Source of the DNA: Flavobacterium sp.
Lineage (GTDB): Bacteria; Bacteroidota; Bacteroidia; Flavobacteriales; Flavobacteriaceae
DNA length: 64,000 bases
Assembly (NCBI RefSeq): GCF_024710485.1
Contig: NZ_JANJUQ010000023.1
Coordinates: forward strand, 1 to 64,000
Reading direction: 5' to 3'
The notes beneath the pieces were generated by a model. The model was not told where the DNA came from, did no database searches, and was given only the letters and a program-made list of their open reading frames with translations. The position numbers and the translations under genes were made by a program. Positions 1 to 9,560 of this stretch are shown piece by piece. Position 1 is the first letter of the stretch, and every line of letters starts with the position of its first letter.

Positions 1-323
1 AATCCGTTCACGGATTCAATTACCGGCGTTTTTAATTTTTCTACGAAATCAAATAACAATTCCTGACCTTGAGCGGCCAATTGCGCACCTTCTTCCACGC
101 TGAATTCGGCAAATTCCGAAATATCAGCTCCGGCTACAAAGGCTTTTTCGCCCTCGCCGGTCACAATAATCACTCTTACTTTTGTATCGTTTTCCAAGCT
201 TTCAAAGGCGTCGTGCAATTCCTGAATGGTGGCTTTGTTTAAAGCATTTAATTTAGACGGACGGTTGATAGTAACTTGTCCGATGCCATTGTCTATGGCG
301 ACTAGTATGTTTTCGAAGTTCAT
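1..323 (-). CDS. Enoyl-CoA hydratase/isomerase (crotonase family), N-terminal part
   Basis: The reading frame starts at an ATG at 323 and runs off the left window edge, leaving about 107 N-terminal residues. It has the crotonase N-terminal pattern: a short strand, then INRPSKLNALN near residues 19-29, and the oxyanion-hole block FVAGADISEF near 65-74. Family members hydrate or isomerise acyl-CoA thioesters, mostly in fatty-acid beta-oxidation; the catalytic glutamates lie beyond the window, so the exact substrate cannot be given. It is the last visible member of a minus-strand group after the sensor kinase, with a 53-base gap. Confidence 0.88.
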   Translation of the reverse strand, partial: MNFENILVAIDNGIGQVTINRPSKLNALNKATIQELHDAFESLENDTKVRVIIVTGEGEKAFVAGADISEFAEFSVEEGAQLAAQGQELLFDFVEKLKTPVIESVNG

Positions 324-376
324 ATTTTTAGGTATTAGATTGCTATTATGACTAACGCAATTTTGCGCTTAATTTT

Positions 377-1843
377 CTATTTCACGATGGGAAGTGATAC
401 GATAAAAGTAGAGCCTTTCCCAAGTTCTGATTCAAAAGTAATGGTTCCTTTGTAATTTTCAATAATGTTTTTGATGATGCCTAATCCCAATCCCATACCG
501 CTGGTTTTGGTGGTAAATTTAGGTTCGAAGATACGCTCGGTGTTTTCGGTATTGATTCCGATACCATTGTCTTTTACGGCAATAATCACATTGTCTTCTT
601 CGGCATTAACCGAAACCAAAACAGCTTTTTCGGATTGTTCTTCGGGTATGGCTTGTATGGCATTTTTAACCAAATTGGTAATGATGCGAATGAGTTGCGT
701 TCTGTCCATCACCGTAATAATTTCTTCTGAATTGCTTTCGAATCGGATAAAATCTTCATTAAAAATGTCTAATGAAAACTCTACCACTTCCACCACATTC
801 AACGTTTCGTTTTGTTGTGCCGGCATCGAAGCAAAGTTGGAAAAGGCCGAAGCCACGGCGCTCATCGTATCGATTTGTTGGATTAAGGTTTTCGAGTAAT
901 CGTCGAGTTTTTGTTTCAAATTCGGATCGTTGGCGTCAAATTTTCGTTGGAAACTTTGCACCGTCAAACGCATCGGAGTCAACGGATTTTTGATTTCGTG
1001 GGCGACTTGTTTCGCCATTTCGCGCCAAGCTTGTTCTCTTTCACTTTGGGCGAGCATGGTAGCACTTTCCTCCAATTTATCAACCATTTGGTTATAGGCG
1101 TTAATCAAGGAATTGATTTCACGGCTGTTGGCTTCGATGACAATTTTTTCGTTTTTCTGATTCAGACTCGTTTCGTTGATTTTGTCTGAAATGGTTTTAA
1201 GCGATTTGGTGATGTAACTTGCCAGAAAATAAGCCAAAGCAAACGCAATAATCAACATGAACGAATACACCTGGCTCAAGCGCAATAAAAACTGACGCAG
1301 CTCTTTTTCGTAAAAACCATCGTCTTCCACATAGGGAATGTTCAAAATGCCGAGAGGTTTGAATTTATCATCTTTAATCTGACTGTAGGAAGAGCGGTTT
1401 TTGACACCGTCGATGTTTTTGATGTCAACGTATCTTTTATCAACGGAAGATTGTACCAGTTTTAAGATGTAGTTTGGAATCGGCGGTGCGACTTTATCTA
1501 CTGAAAAGGTTGATTTAGACGATTTAACCAATTTGCCTTCCAGAGAATAAATGTTAATCTCCAAGTTGTGAATATCGGACAACTCGTGGATTTTATCTTT
1601 AAAAATCAGTTTCAGATTTTCCGGCGTTAGCGGATAAGTTGTCGTAGAAAGGACATAATTAATATGTTCTTTGATGGCAAACTCTTTTCGGTCTAAACGC
1701 TCTTGGTGGTAATCTTTGGCTTCGTTTTTAAATTGAATAATCGAAATCGACGCCATCAACACCGACGCAATCACTATCAATATAATCATCGACAGGAAAA
1801 TCCTGGTACGAAGCGATAGCATGGATAGTTTGATGTTCAGCAT
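377..1843 (-). CDS. Membrane sensor histidine kinase with HAMP domain (NtrY-like)
   Basis: The 488-residue protein has a transmembrane segment at about 14-34, an extracytoplasmic sensor region at 35-190 and a second membrane segment at about 192-212. A HAMP linker follows, then the dimerisation/phosphoacceptor helix with AHEIKNPLTP (His282), the N-box NLVKNAIQA near 390, G1 box DNGIGI near 425 and G2 box GMGLGLG near 449. All kinase motifs are intact, so it should autophosphorylate. No response regulator is adjacent, so its partner is unknown. The H-box followed by NPLTPMRL resembles NtrY-type kinases. A second ATG at codon 8 is also possible as start. It lies 20 bases downstream of hemJ, probably by operon position rather than by a haem role. 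Confidence 0.9.
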   Translation of the reverse strand: MLNIKLSMLSLRTRIFLSMIILIVIASVLMASISIIQFKNEAKDYHQERLDRKEFAIKEHINYVLSTTTYPLTPENLKLIFKDKIHELSDIHNLEINIYSLEGKLVKSSKSTFSVDKVAPPIPNYILKLVQSSVDKRYVDIKNIDGVKNRSSYSQIKDDKFKPLGILNIPYVEDDGFYEKELRQFLLRLSQVYSFMLIIAFALAYFLASYITKSLKTISDKINETSLNQKNEKIVIEANSREINSLINAYNQMVDKLEESATMLAQSEREQAWREMAKQVAHEIKNPLTPMRLTVQSFQRKFDANDPNLKQKLDDYSKTLIQQIDTMSAVASAFSNFASMPAQQNETLNVVEVVEFSLDIFNEDFIRFESNSEEIITVMDRTQLIRIITNLVKNAIQAIPEEQSEKAVLVSVNAEEDNVIIAVKDNGIGINTENTERIFEPKFTTKTSGMGLGLGIIKNIIENYKGTITFESELGKGSTFIVSLPIVK

Positions 1844-1863
1844 TTTTCAGTGTTCAGTGGTCA

Positions 1864-2403
1864 CTATTTTTTCTCCCGAATTCGTTTGTAAAACTTAAAG
1901 CCTAACATAATCAAAATCGAAAACAAAAAGATGCCGATTACGCCGTAAATCCAGTTGAAAGCATTCTTTAAAATTACTAAAAAAACCACGGCAAACAAGA
2001 TAATCGTAGCGCCTTCATTCCACAACCGCATGAAGTTGGAACTGTATTTAAATTCGTCCTTTTGCAACTGATTATAAATTTGATGACACTTAAAATGGTA
2101 AGCGAACAACAACACTACAAATCCCAGCTTCACACGCATCCACGACATTTGTAACCAAGTCGGATTTAAATACAACAACCACAATGCGAAAAAAGTCGCC
2201 AAAACCGAGCTTGGCCAAGTAATAATGTACCACAAGCGATAAGTCATGATTTTGTATTGGTTGAGCAAGATTTCTCGCTCGGGCGAAGGTTTGTCGTTGG
2301 CTTCAATTTGGTACACAAACAAGCGCACTATGTAAAACAAACCCGCAAACCAAGTGATGACAAAGATGAGGTGCAGCGATTTGATGTAGTTGTAAAGTTC
2401 CAT
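1864..2403 (-). CDS. hemJ: Protoporphyrinogen IX oxidase HemJ (CopD-like membrane protein)
   Basis: This 179-residue integral membrane protein has about four hydrophobic helices. It carries the two residues known to be essential in the HemJ family: a His in the first helix (His11, in LHLIFVITWFAG) and a Lys in the third (Lys92, in WMRVKLGF). HemJ oxidises protoporphyrinogen IX to protoporphyrin IX, the step just before ferrochelatase. The gene starts one base after the hemH stop codon, so the last two haem steps are encoded together. No hemG or hemY gene is visible in the window. The assignment combines family motifs with strong context. Confidence 0.9.
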   Translation of the reverse strand: MELYNYIKSLHLIFVITWFAGLFYIVRLFVYQIEANDKPSPEREILLNQYKIMTYRLWYIITWPSSVLATFFALWLLYLNPTWLQMSWMRVKLGFVVLLFAYHFKCHQIYNQLQKDEFKYSSNFMRLWNEGATIILFAVVFLVILKNAFNWIYGVIGIFLFSILIMLGFKFYKRIREKK

Positions 2404-2404
2404 T

Positions 2405-3418
2405 TTATTTACTCCAATCGTTTACCCAATTGGCCACGACTTGACACCATTCGTCTTCATCGTTCAAACAAGGTACGGCAAAAAATTCTTCGCCTCCGTT
2501 TTCTATAAATTCTTCATTGGCGCGCATGGCAATTTCTTCCAATGTTTCCAAACAATCGGCCACAAAAGCCGGTGTCACTACGGCTAATTTTTTAATGCCT
2601 TTTTTCGGCATTTTGTTGATTTCGACATCGGTGTAAGGCGTTAACCATTTGTCACCGGCCAAACGCGATTGGAAAGTTTGGCTGTATTTGCCTTCCGGAA
2701 TTCCGAGTAATTCTACCACTTGTCGCGTAGTTTCATAGCATTGATGACGGTAGCAAAACTCATGCGCCGGAGAAGCCGTTACACAACATTTGTTATCAAT
2801 CGTACAATGGGATTTGGTCACATCTGTTTTGCGAATATGGCGTTTCGGAATCCCATGGTAGGAAAACAATAGATGGTCGTATTCAAAGCCTTCCAAATGT
2901 TTCTTGATAGAATGTGCCAAAGCTTGAATAAAATCGGGTTTATTGTAAAACGCCGGTACTTTGGTGATTTTCATTTCCGGGAAATGCTTTTGTTGCAATT
3001 CATCAGCCAAAGCCCAAATGGTTGTTGTGGAAGCCATGGCATATTGCGGATACAAAGCCAACAACATCACATCGGTTACGCCTTTGTCTTTCAACTCTTG
3101 CAAGCCTTTTTGAATGGTCATCGAACCGTAACGCATGGCCAAAGCCATCGGGACATCGACTAACTTTTCTACCTTTTGGTGCATTTTTTTGGAAATTACA
3201 ATCAATGGCGAACCTTCATCGGTCCAAATCTGACTGTACGCTTCCGCCGATTTTTTCGGACGGGTTTGCAAAATAATGCCTCTTACTAATAAGGCTCTCA
3301 ATAAATACGGTACGTCAATAACGTATTTATCCATTAAAAATTCATCTAAATACGGCTTAACATCTTTGGCTGTTGGACTTTCGGGTGAACCAAGATTGAC
3401 TAATAATACTCCTTTCAT
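2405..3418 (-). CDS. hemH: Ferrochelatase
   Basis: The protein inserts ferrous iron into protoporphyrin IX. It opens with the family signature GVLLVNLGSP and contains the conserved catalytic histidine in FSYHGIPKRH (His188), followed by a Cys-rich stretch (KCC...FCYRHQC), and is of usual bacterial length (337 residues). I chose the ATG at 3418 because MKGVLLVNLG begins directly at the conserved strand; an in-frame TTG three codons upstream could add three residues. It is the first gene of a minus-strand group continuing into hemJ and the kinase. It probably acts with the hem genes on the other side of the AraC-type regulator. Confidence 0.96.
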   Translation of the reverse strand: MKGVLLVNLGSPESPTAKDVKPYLDEFLMDKYVIDVPYLLRALLVRGIILQTRPKKSAEAYSQIWTDEGSPLIVISKKMHQKVEKLVDVPMALAMRYGSMTIQKGLQELKDKGVTDVMLLALYPQYAMASTTTIWALADELQQKHFPEMKITKVPAFYNKPDFIQALAHSIKKHLEGFEYDHLLFSYHGIPKRHIRKTDVTKSHCTIDNKCCVTASPAHEFCYRHQCYETTRQVVELLGIPEGKYSQTFQSRLAGDKWLTPYTDVEINKMPKKGIKKLAVVTPAFVADCLETLEEIAMRANEEFIENGGEEFFAVPCLNDEDEWCQVVANWVNDWSK

Positions 3419-3518
3419 TTGTGGCAATTTTATTTTTGATAAAAGTAATGAAACTTCTTTTTTTGACTTTTGATTTATGTATTCTTTATCGATAATGAGA
3501 TATACGAAATCAATTCGA

Positions 3519-4391
3519 TTAGGTATTGGCTTGTAAACTCATTAAATATTTTTTCGGTGTGGTGGCAAATTTCTTTTTGAAAGCCGCAATAAAATGACTG
3601 CCGGTACTGTAGCCGATTTTAAGGCCAACTTCATTCACATTATACGAACCGGAATCCAGCAACTGACGGGCATAATCCATTTTGTAATCGAATAAAAACC
3701 CGTAAACCGTATCACCGTAAATTTGCTTGAAACCCATTTTGAGTTTTTTCAAGGTTAATCCAACCTGATTGGCCAATTCTTCCAAACTTGGCGGCTCTGC
3801 CATATTGGCAATGATAATTTCTTTGGCTTTTTTGATTTTTAGTACGTTTTCTTCGTCGATTAAAAACGGACATTGTTCGGCGTTCGGATCGTCGTTGCGG
3901 TTGAAGAACAAACTCAACAATTCGTAACCTTTTCCTTTATAGTATAGGTTTTTGATGGAAGGATTGAGATTATAGTGAAACATCTGATTGAGTACGATAG
4001 CCATTGACGGACTGATGTCACTTTCATTGTAATACTTGCGATCCTTGTTTTCTTTACTTAAAAACGGAATGTGTTCGGCATCATCGGTAAACAAGCCGTG
4101 GAATTTTTTGATGGAAACTAAAATAGTAATCAACCACGATTTAGGTTCGATTTGCACATTGAGCGGCAATTCTTTTTCTGGATTGTAAAACAGCAAACAT
4201 TTTTCCTCTTTTAAATCGAGCGTGTAATTGCCTTTGTTAAAGATGAATTTCGCGCCGCCTTTTAAGCCAAAGTGAAACTGAATCAAGCCCATAGTCACCG
4301 GGCGTTCAAAAGTGGTTACTTCATCAGTGTCGTTTTGAAAACGAATCAAAATAAAGTCGTCGTCAATTTTTATTTCTTCTTTAGAACCCAT
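3519..4391 (-). CDS. AraC-family transcriptional regulator
   Basis: The C-terminal third carries the double helix-turn-helix of the AraC/XylS family: a first helix pair around PPSLEELANQVGLTLKKL and a second around VNEVGLKIGYSTGSHFIAAFKKKF, ending at KYLMSLQ. The N-terminal part (about 190 residues) is a probable ligand-sensing domain with no recognised motif. I place the start at the ATG at 4391; the frame extends 27 codons further to a GTG at 4472, but that extension reads unlike protein. The gene is divergent from hemA and 100 bases downstream of hemH, so it is a candidate regulator of haem synthesis. That role is inference from position only. Confidence 0.87.
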   Translation of the reverse strand: MGSKEEIKIDDDFILIRFQNDTDEVTTFERPVTMGLIQFHFGLKGGAKFIFNKGNYTLDLKEEKCLLFYNPEKELPLNVQIEPKSWLITILVSIKKFHGLFTDDAEHIPFLSKENKDRKYYNESDISPSMAIVLNQMFHYNLNPSIKNLYYKGKGYELLSLFFNRNDDPNAEQCPFLIDEENVLKIKKAKEIIIANMAEPPSLEELANQVGLTLKKLKMGFKQIYGDTVYGFLFDYKMDYARQLLDSGSYNVNEVGLKIGYSTGSHFIAAFKKKFATTPKKYLMSLQANT

Positions 4392-4586
4392 AGCGATATT
4401 TTTTCGTATATGTTTTGGAAGCGAAATCAAAATGTTATTTAGAATGAGTCTACATAAAACAGTTCTAAGCACTTGATTTCATTACAAATTTAAAAGAAAT
4501 AACGATAAAAAGACAAAAGCGTTTAAAAATAACATTGAGCGACACAAAAAGTTCTTTTAGCGTTACTTTTATAAAATCGATAGCAA

Positions 4587-4594
4587 TAACTTTG
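4587..4594 (+). promoter_or_regulatory. Possible hemA promoter -7 element
   Basis: TAACTTTG matches the Bacteroidota -7 consensus TAnnTTTG and lies 27 bases before the hemA start, inside the 229-base divergent region shared with the AraC-type gene. I see no TTG at the expected distance for the -33 element, so only the -7 half is supported. Confidence 0.45.
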
Positions 4595-4620
4595 TTTCAC
4601 TTTTAGGGAAAGAGCAATTT

Positions 4621-5877
4621 ATGGAACACGGAAACATATCCAAGCACAGTACTTTTTATGCGGTTGGCTTAAGTTATAAAAAAGCCGATGCCGAAATGAG
4701 AGGGAAATTCAGCTTAGATGATAACGGCAAAAGCAACGTTTTAGCCCAGGCAAAAGCCGAAGGTATTGAAGCACTCATCGTGACTTCAACGTGTAACCGA
4801 ACCGAAATTTACGGTTTTGCCCAACATCCTTTCCAACTGATTAAATTACTTTGTGAAAACAGTCAAGGCACCGTGGAAGACTTCCAAAAGGTAGCTTATG
4901 TATATAAAAATCAAGAAGCCGTTTCCCACATGTTTCGTGTCGGGACCGGTTTAGACAGTCAGATTTTAGGCGATTTTGAAATCATCAGTCAAATCAAATC
5001 GGCCTTCGTAGAAAGCAAAAACCGTCATTTGGCTAATGCTTTTATGGAGCGATTGGTAAACGCGGTGATTCAGGCCAGCAAACGCATTAAGAATGAAACC
5101 GAAATTTCTTCAGGTGCGACTTCCGTCTCTTTTGCAGCCGTGCGTTACATCTTTAACAATGTAGATGACATCGCTAACAAAAATATTCTCCTTTTCGGAA
5201 CCGGAAAAATAGGAAGAAATACTTGTGAAAATTTGGTAAAACACACCAAACACGAGCAAATCACTTTAATCAATCGCACCAAAGACAAAGCCGAACGTTT
5301 GGCCAGAAAACTAGATGTGATTGTGAAAGATTATGTCGATTTGCAACTGGAAATCCAAAAAGCCGATGTGTTAGTCGTAGCCACCGGCGCCCAAAATCCA
5401 ACCGTGGACAAAGCGATTTTGAACTTGAAAAAACCATTGTTGATTTTGGATTTATCCATTCCGAAAAATGTGAACGAAAATGTTCAAGATGTTAAAGGTG
5501 TAACCTTGGTTCACATGGATCATTTATCACAAATGACTGATGAAACTTTGGAAAACCGTAAAAAACACATTCCAGCGGCTGAAGCCATCATCGAAGAAAT
5601 CAAAGACGAATTCATCGCTTGGACCAAACAACGCAAATTTGCGCCTACCATTCACGCCTTAAAAGAAAAACTTAATTCCATTAAAGACGGCGAGCTCAAC
5701 GTGCAACGCAAAAAACTGGCCAACTTCGATGAAGAACAAGCCGAGTTAATCAGCGCTCGCATCATCCAAAAAATCACCAATCATTTTGCCAATCATTTAA
5801 AAGATGACAATACGATGGTTGACGAAAGCATCGAGTGGATTGAGAAAATTTTTCAGATAGAAACGACTTCCAAATAA
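4621..5877 (+). CDS. hemA: Glutamyl-tRNA reductase
   Basis: First committed enzyme of the C5 haem pathway: it reduces glutamyl-tRNA(Glu) to glutamate-1-semialdehyde with NADPH. The catalytic cysteine is in TSTCNRTEIYG (Cys58), and a Rossmann-type NADPH site appears as LFGTGKIGRNT near residue 192. The C-terminal helical dimerisation domain is present and the 418-residue length is normal. It heads the plus-strand hemA-C-D-E-F-B series; hemC starts one base after its stop. Glutamate-1-semialdehyde aminomutase (hemL) is not in the window. Confidence 0.97.
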   Translation: MEHGNISKHSTFYAVGLSYKKADAEMRGKFSLDDNGKSNVLAQAKAEGIEALIVTSTCNRTEIYGFAQHPFQLIKLLCENSQGTVEDFQKVAYVYKNQEAVSHMFRVGTGLDSQILGDFEIISQIKSAFVESKNRHLANAFMERLVNAVIQASKRIKNETEISSGATSVSFAAVRYIFNNVDDIANKNILLFGTGKIGRNTCENLVKHTKHEQITLINRTKDKAERLARKLDVIVKDYVDLQLEIQKADVLVVATGAQNPTVDKAILNLKKPLLILDLSIPKNVNENVQDVKGVTLVHMDHLSQMTDETLENRKKHIPAAEAIIEEIKDEFIAWTKQRKFAPTIHALKEKLNSIKDGELNVQRKKLANFDEEQAELISARIIQKITNHFANHLKDDNTMVDESIEWIEKIFQIETTSK

Positions 5878-5878
5878 A

Positions 5879-6808
5879 ATGGCCAAAACAATCAGAATAG
5901 GTACTCGCGACAGCGAACTAGCCCTTTGGCAAGCCCACACCGTTCAAAAAAAACTCAACGATTTAGGCTATTCCACCGAAATTGTAGCGGTGAAATCGCA
6001 AGGAGATATCATTTTAGACAAACCTTTATACGAATTGGGTATCACGGGAATTTTCACCAAAACGTTAGACATTGCCATGATTAACGGCCAAGTTGATATT
6101 GCTGTACATTCCATGAAAGATGTGCCAACGGCTTTGCCTACCGGTATTGTACAAGCGGCCGTTTTGGAAAGAGCCAATGTGTTGGACATTTTAGTCCACA
6201 AAGGCACCACCGATTTTTTAAACGAAAAAGCCACCATTGCCACCGGAAGTTTGCGCCGACAAGCCCAATGGCTTAATAAATACCCGAATCATAAGGTAGT
6301 GGATTTACGTGGTAACGTGAATACCCGCATGCAAAAGTTGCAAGATAATGATTGGAGCGGAGCCGTTTTTGCAGCAGCAGGTTTAGAGCGCATCAACTTA
6401 AAACCGGATACTTTTATCAACCTCGATTGGATGATTCCCGCGCCGGCACAGGGTGCTATGGTAGTGGTAGCGATGGGTAACGACGATTTTACAGTAGATG
6501 CCGTTTCGCAATTGAACGATATAGAAACCGAAATTTGTACTTACATCGAAAGACAATTTTTAAGAACCTTAGAAGGCGGTTGTACAGCACCTATCGGGGC
6601 TTTGGCCAAATACAATCCGCACGATGACACGATTGAGTTTCACGGATGCTTACTTTCACTAGATGGTCAACAAAAATTCGAAATCATCAAAGCAGTCGAC
6701 ATATCAGAATGGAAGAAGTTAGGGTTTTTTACCGCTAAAGAAATACTAGATAACGGTGGAAGTAAATTGATGGAAGAAATTAAAAAACAGCTCAAATCAA
6801 AAGGCTAA
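5879..6808 (+). CDS. hemC: Hydroxymethylbilane synthase (porphobilinogen deaminase)
   Basis: It joins four porphobilinogen units into hydroxymethylbilane on a covalently bound dipyrromethane cofactor. Cys235 in LEGGCTAPIGAL is the cofactor attachment residue. IRIGTRDSELALWQA at the start and HSMKDVPT near 77 are family signatures. The length of 309 residues is typical. Only one base separates it from the hemA stop and three from the hemD start, indicating cotranscription. Confidence 0.97.
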   Translation: MAKTIRIGTRDSELALWQAHTVQKKLNDLGYSTEIVAVKSQGDIILDKPLYELGITGIFTKTLDIAMINGQVDIAVHSMKDVPTALPTGIVQAAVLERANVLDILVHKGTTDFLNEKATIATGSLRRQAQWLNKYPNHKVVDLRGNVNTRMQKLQDNDWSGAVFAAAGLERINLKPDTFINLDWMIPAPAQGAMVVVAMGNDDFTVDAVSQLNDIETEICTYIERQFLRTLEGGCTAPIGALAKYNPHDDTIEFHGCLLSLDGQQKFEIIKAVDISEWKKLGFFTAKEILDNGGSKLMEEIKKQLKSKG

Positions 6809-6811
6809 AGC

Positions 6812-7483
6812 ATGGAAACTCAAATTCGCCTATTGTCAACCCGAAAGCTTTTGGACCACCAAAAGCAGTTGCTGTTGAGTGCGGATTTCTCTGTTGATGA
6901 GGCCGATTATATTGATGTAGTTAGCAAGTCTTTCCATCTGCAAAGTATCAACGACTATCTTATTTTTACTAGTCAGAATGCCGTAGAGAGCATATTGCAA
7001 AATGAAAAAGCCACGGAACTCAAAACCAAAAAATGTTTTTGTGTAGGTGTGAAAACCAAAGCCATGCTGGAAACTAACGGATTTGAAGTCATAGCAAGCG
7101 CAGACTACGCTTCAGAATTGGCCTCCATCATTTGCAACCAATATGACAAGAGCACTTTCACGTTCTTTTGCGGGAATTTGAGAAGGGATATTTTACCTGA
7201 TGCCTTGCGCTTGGCCGGAATCACTTTCGAAGAAGTGGAAGTGTATGAAACCCGATTAACGCCGCACAAAGCCGCCGGTGATTTGAACGGGATTTTATTT
7301 TTCAGTCCGTCTGGCGTGCAAAGTTTTTTGAAAGAAAATGAATTGCAAGATGAGGTTTGTTTCTGCATCGGAAGCACCACTGCCAAAGCCTTGAGAGGCA
7401 TTACCAACAAAGTGGTGACCGCCAATCAACCTACTATGGAAAGTACGATTGCAAAAAGTGTAGCATTTTTTAATAAAATATAA
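6812..7483 (+). CDS. hemD: Uroporphyrinogen-III synthase
   Basis: The 223-residue protein fits the poorly conserved HemD family: two Rossmann-like halves, with [11 protein letters not shown] in the first and [13 protein letters not shown] in the second, the latter being the best-kept family motif. The enzyme cyclises hydroxymethylbilane to uroporphyrinogen III with inversion of ring D. Its place between hemC and hemE strongly supports the call, since sequence alone is weak for this family. Confidence 0.92.
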   Translation: METQIRLLSTRKLLDHQKQLLLSADFSVDEADYIDVVSKSFHLQSINDYLIFTSQNAVESILQNEKATELKTKKCFCVGVKTKAMLETNGFEVIASADYASELASIICNQYDKSTFTFFCGNLRRDILPDALRLAGITFEEVEVYETRLTPHKAAGDLNGILFFSPSGVQSFLKENELQDEVCFCIGSTTAKALRGITNKVVTANQPTMESTIAKSVAFFNKI

Positions 7484-7512
7484 TTGGGCAACACCCAAAG
7501 CAAATAATAATT

Positions 7513-8538
7513 ATGATTAAAAACGATTTATTCCTTCGCGCCTTAAACAACGAAACGTTAGAACGTCCGCCGGTATGGATGATGCGTCAAGCCGGTAGGT
7601 ATTTACCGGAATTCAGAGCGTTACGTGACAAATACGATTTCTTTACCCGTTGTGAAACCCCGGAATTAGCGGCCGAAATCACGGTACAACCCATCCGAAT
7701 TGTAAAACCTGATGCCGCCATTTTGTTCTCGGATATCTTGGTAGTACCAAGGGCGATGGGAATCCACGTGGAATTGAAAGACAATCTCGGGCCGATTATC
7801 CCGAATCCTATTCGTACGATGGAACAAGTCAATCAGGTTTTTGTGCCAAATATTCACGAAACTTTGGGTTACGTAATGGATGCCGTAAAACTCACCAAAG
7901 AAATGTTGAACGACGAAGTGCCGTTAATTGGTTTCGCCGGTTCACCCTGGACGATTTTCTGTTATGCGGTAGAAGGCAAAGGCTCTAAAAGTTTTGATAC
8001 GGCTAAAGGATTTTGTTTCTCCAATCCGGTAGCCGCGCACACTTTGTTGCAAAAAATCACCGATACGACCATTTTATATTTGAAAGAAAAAGTAAAAGCG
8101 GGTTGTAATGCCATTCAAATTTTCGATTCTTGGGGCGGTATGTTGTCTCCGGAAGACTATAAAGAATTCTCTTGGCAATACATCAACCAAATTGTAGAAG
8201 CTTTGGCAGAGGAAACCAAAGTCATCGTCTTCGGAAAAGGTTGTTGGTTTGCTTTAAACGATATGGCCAAATCCAAAGCATCAGCCTTAGGCGTTGACTG
8301 GACTTGCTCGCCAAGAAATGCCCGTTATTTAACCGGTGGCAAAATCACGTTACAAGGGAATTTCGACCCAAGTCGATTACTGTCACCTATACCAACTATC
8401 AAAAAAATGGTACACGAAATGATAGACGAATTCGGCAAAGACAATTACATCGTAAACTTAGGACACGGCATTTTACCTAACATTCCGGTAGACCACGCCA
8501 AAGCGTTTGTAGAAGCGGTGAAAGAATATCAAAAGTAG
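7513..8538 (+). CDS. hemE: Uroporphyrinogen decarboxylase
   Basis: It decarboxylates the four acetate side chains of uroporphyrinogen III to give coproporphyrinogen III. The N-terminal signature [17 protein letters not shown] (from residue 19) supplies the conserved arginines, and [12 protein letters not shown] plus the C-terminal [10 protein letters not shown] are also diagnostic. The TIM-barrel length of 341 residues is normal. It follows hemD by 29 bases on the same strand. Confidence 0.97.
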   Translation: MIKNDLFLRALNNETLERPPVWMMRQAGRYLPEFRALRDKYDFFTRCETPELAAEITVQPIRIVKPDAAILFSDILVVPRAMGIHVELKDNLGPIIPNPIRTMEQVNQVFVPNIHETLGYVMDAVKLTKEMLNDEVPLIGFAGSPWTIFCYAVEGKGSKSFDTAKGFCFSNPVAAHTLLQKITDTTILYLKEKVKAGCNAIQIFDSWGGMLSPEDYKEFSWQYINQIVEALAEETKVIVFGKGCWFALNDMAKSKASALGVDWTCSPRNARYLTGGKITLQGNFDPSRLLSPIPTIKKMVHEMIDEFGKDNYIVNLGHGILPNIPVDHAKAFVEAVKEYQK

Positions 8539-8565
8539 TTCACAGTTTCAGTCACAGTTAACAGA

Positions 8566-8596
8566 AACTGCGATTGAAAACTGCGATTGAAAACTG
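8566..8596 (+). repeat. 13-base tandem repeat before hemF
   Basis: The unit AACTGCGATTGAA occurs twice in perfect tandem, followed by a partial third copy (AACTG). It ends six bases before the hemF start codon and is preceded by looser copies of the same theme (CACAGTTTCAGTCACAGTT). It may arise by slippage; a regulatory role is not shown. Confidence 0.75.
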
Positions 8597-8601
8597 AAAT
8601 A

Positions 8602-9504
8602 ATGAAAGACAAATTCTATCCATACATCCAAAACCTTCAAGACCAAATCTGTGCTGCTTTGGAAGCCGTTGACGGTCTAGCGAAATTCCGCGAAGACCTA
8701 TGGCAACGTCCCGAAGGCGGCGGTGGCAGAACGCGTGTGATTGAAAATGGAGCCGTTTTCGAAAAAGGCGGCGTTAATATTTCAGCGGTTCACGGCAAAT
8801 TGCCGGATACGATGCAAAAAATGTTCGGCGTAGGTGAAGCTGATTTTTTCGCGTGCGGACTTAGCTTGGTCATTCACCCGGAAAATCCAATGGTACCCAC
8901 CGTTCATGCCAATTGGCGCTACTTCGAAATGTATGATGATAACGGCAATGTAATCAATTCCTGGTTTGGCGGCGGACAAGATTTAACGCCGTATTACCTG
9001 TTTGAAGAAGATGCGAAACATTTTCACCAAACGTGTAAAACCGCTTGCGACAAGCATAACGCCGAGTTTTATCCGAAATATAAAAAACAATGCGACGCCT
9101 ATTTCTGGAACGTACACCGTAACGAAGCCCGTGGCATTGGTGGCTTGTTCTTCGATTATTGCAAAGCTAATGAGCAAATGTCGATGGAAGATTGGTACCA
9201 TTTTGTGACGGAAGTCGGCAACAGTTTCTGTGAAGCTTATGTTCCGATTGTAGAGCGAAGAAAAGCATTGCCATACACCGAAGCCCAACGCAACTGGCAG
9301 GAAATCCGCCGCGGACGTTATGTGGAGTTCAATTTGGTACACGATAAAGGCACGTTATTCGGCCTGAAAACCAACGGTCGCATCGAATCGATTTTGATGA
9401 GTTTGCCACCACACGTGCAATGGGTGTACGACCATCATCCGGAGGCCGGCAGCGAAGAAGAGAAATTAATTAAAGTATTAGAAAAACCAATTGATTGGGT
9501 TTAA
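8602..9504 (+). CDS. hemF: Oxygen-dependent coproporphyrinogen-III oxidase
   Basis: The enzyme oxidatively decarboxylates coproporphyrinogen III to protoporphyrinogen IX using O2, so this is the aerobic route; no hemN is in the window. Family features are the RPEGGGGRTRVIENG block near residue 32, NPMVPTVHANWRYFE near 96, GGGQDLTPYYL near 124 and RGRYVEFNLVHDKGT near 237. I use the ATG at 8602, giving 300 residues; an in-frame TTG five codons earlier lies within the tandem repeat and is less likely. Confidence 0.96.
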   Translation: MKDKFYPYIQNLQDQICAALEAVDGLAKFREDLWQRPEGGGGRTRVIENGAVFEKGGVNISAVHGKLPDTMQKMFGVGEADFFACGLSLVIHPENPMVPTVHANWRYFEMYDDNGNVINSWFGGGQDLTPYYLFEEDAKHFHQTCKTACDKHNAEFYPKYKKQCDAYFWNVHRNEARGIGGLFFDYCKANEQMSMEDWYHFVTEVGNSFCEAYVPIVERRKALPYTEAQRNWQEIRRGRYVEFNLVHDKGTLFGLKTNGRIESILMSLPPHVQWVYDHHPEAGSEEEKLIKVLEKPIDWV

Positions 9505-9560
9505 GCAAGAATAAAACAACTTTAAACCTTAAACTTTCAAACAATTTTAAACCACATACA

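Noticed and set aside
4392..4472. GTG-started extension of the AraC-type regulator
   Set aside because: The 27 residues look random and an ATG follows at 4391.
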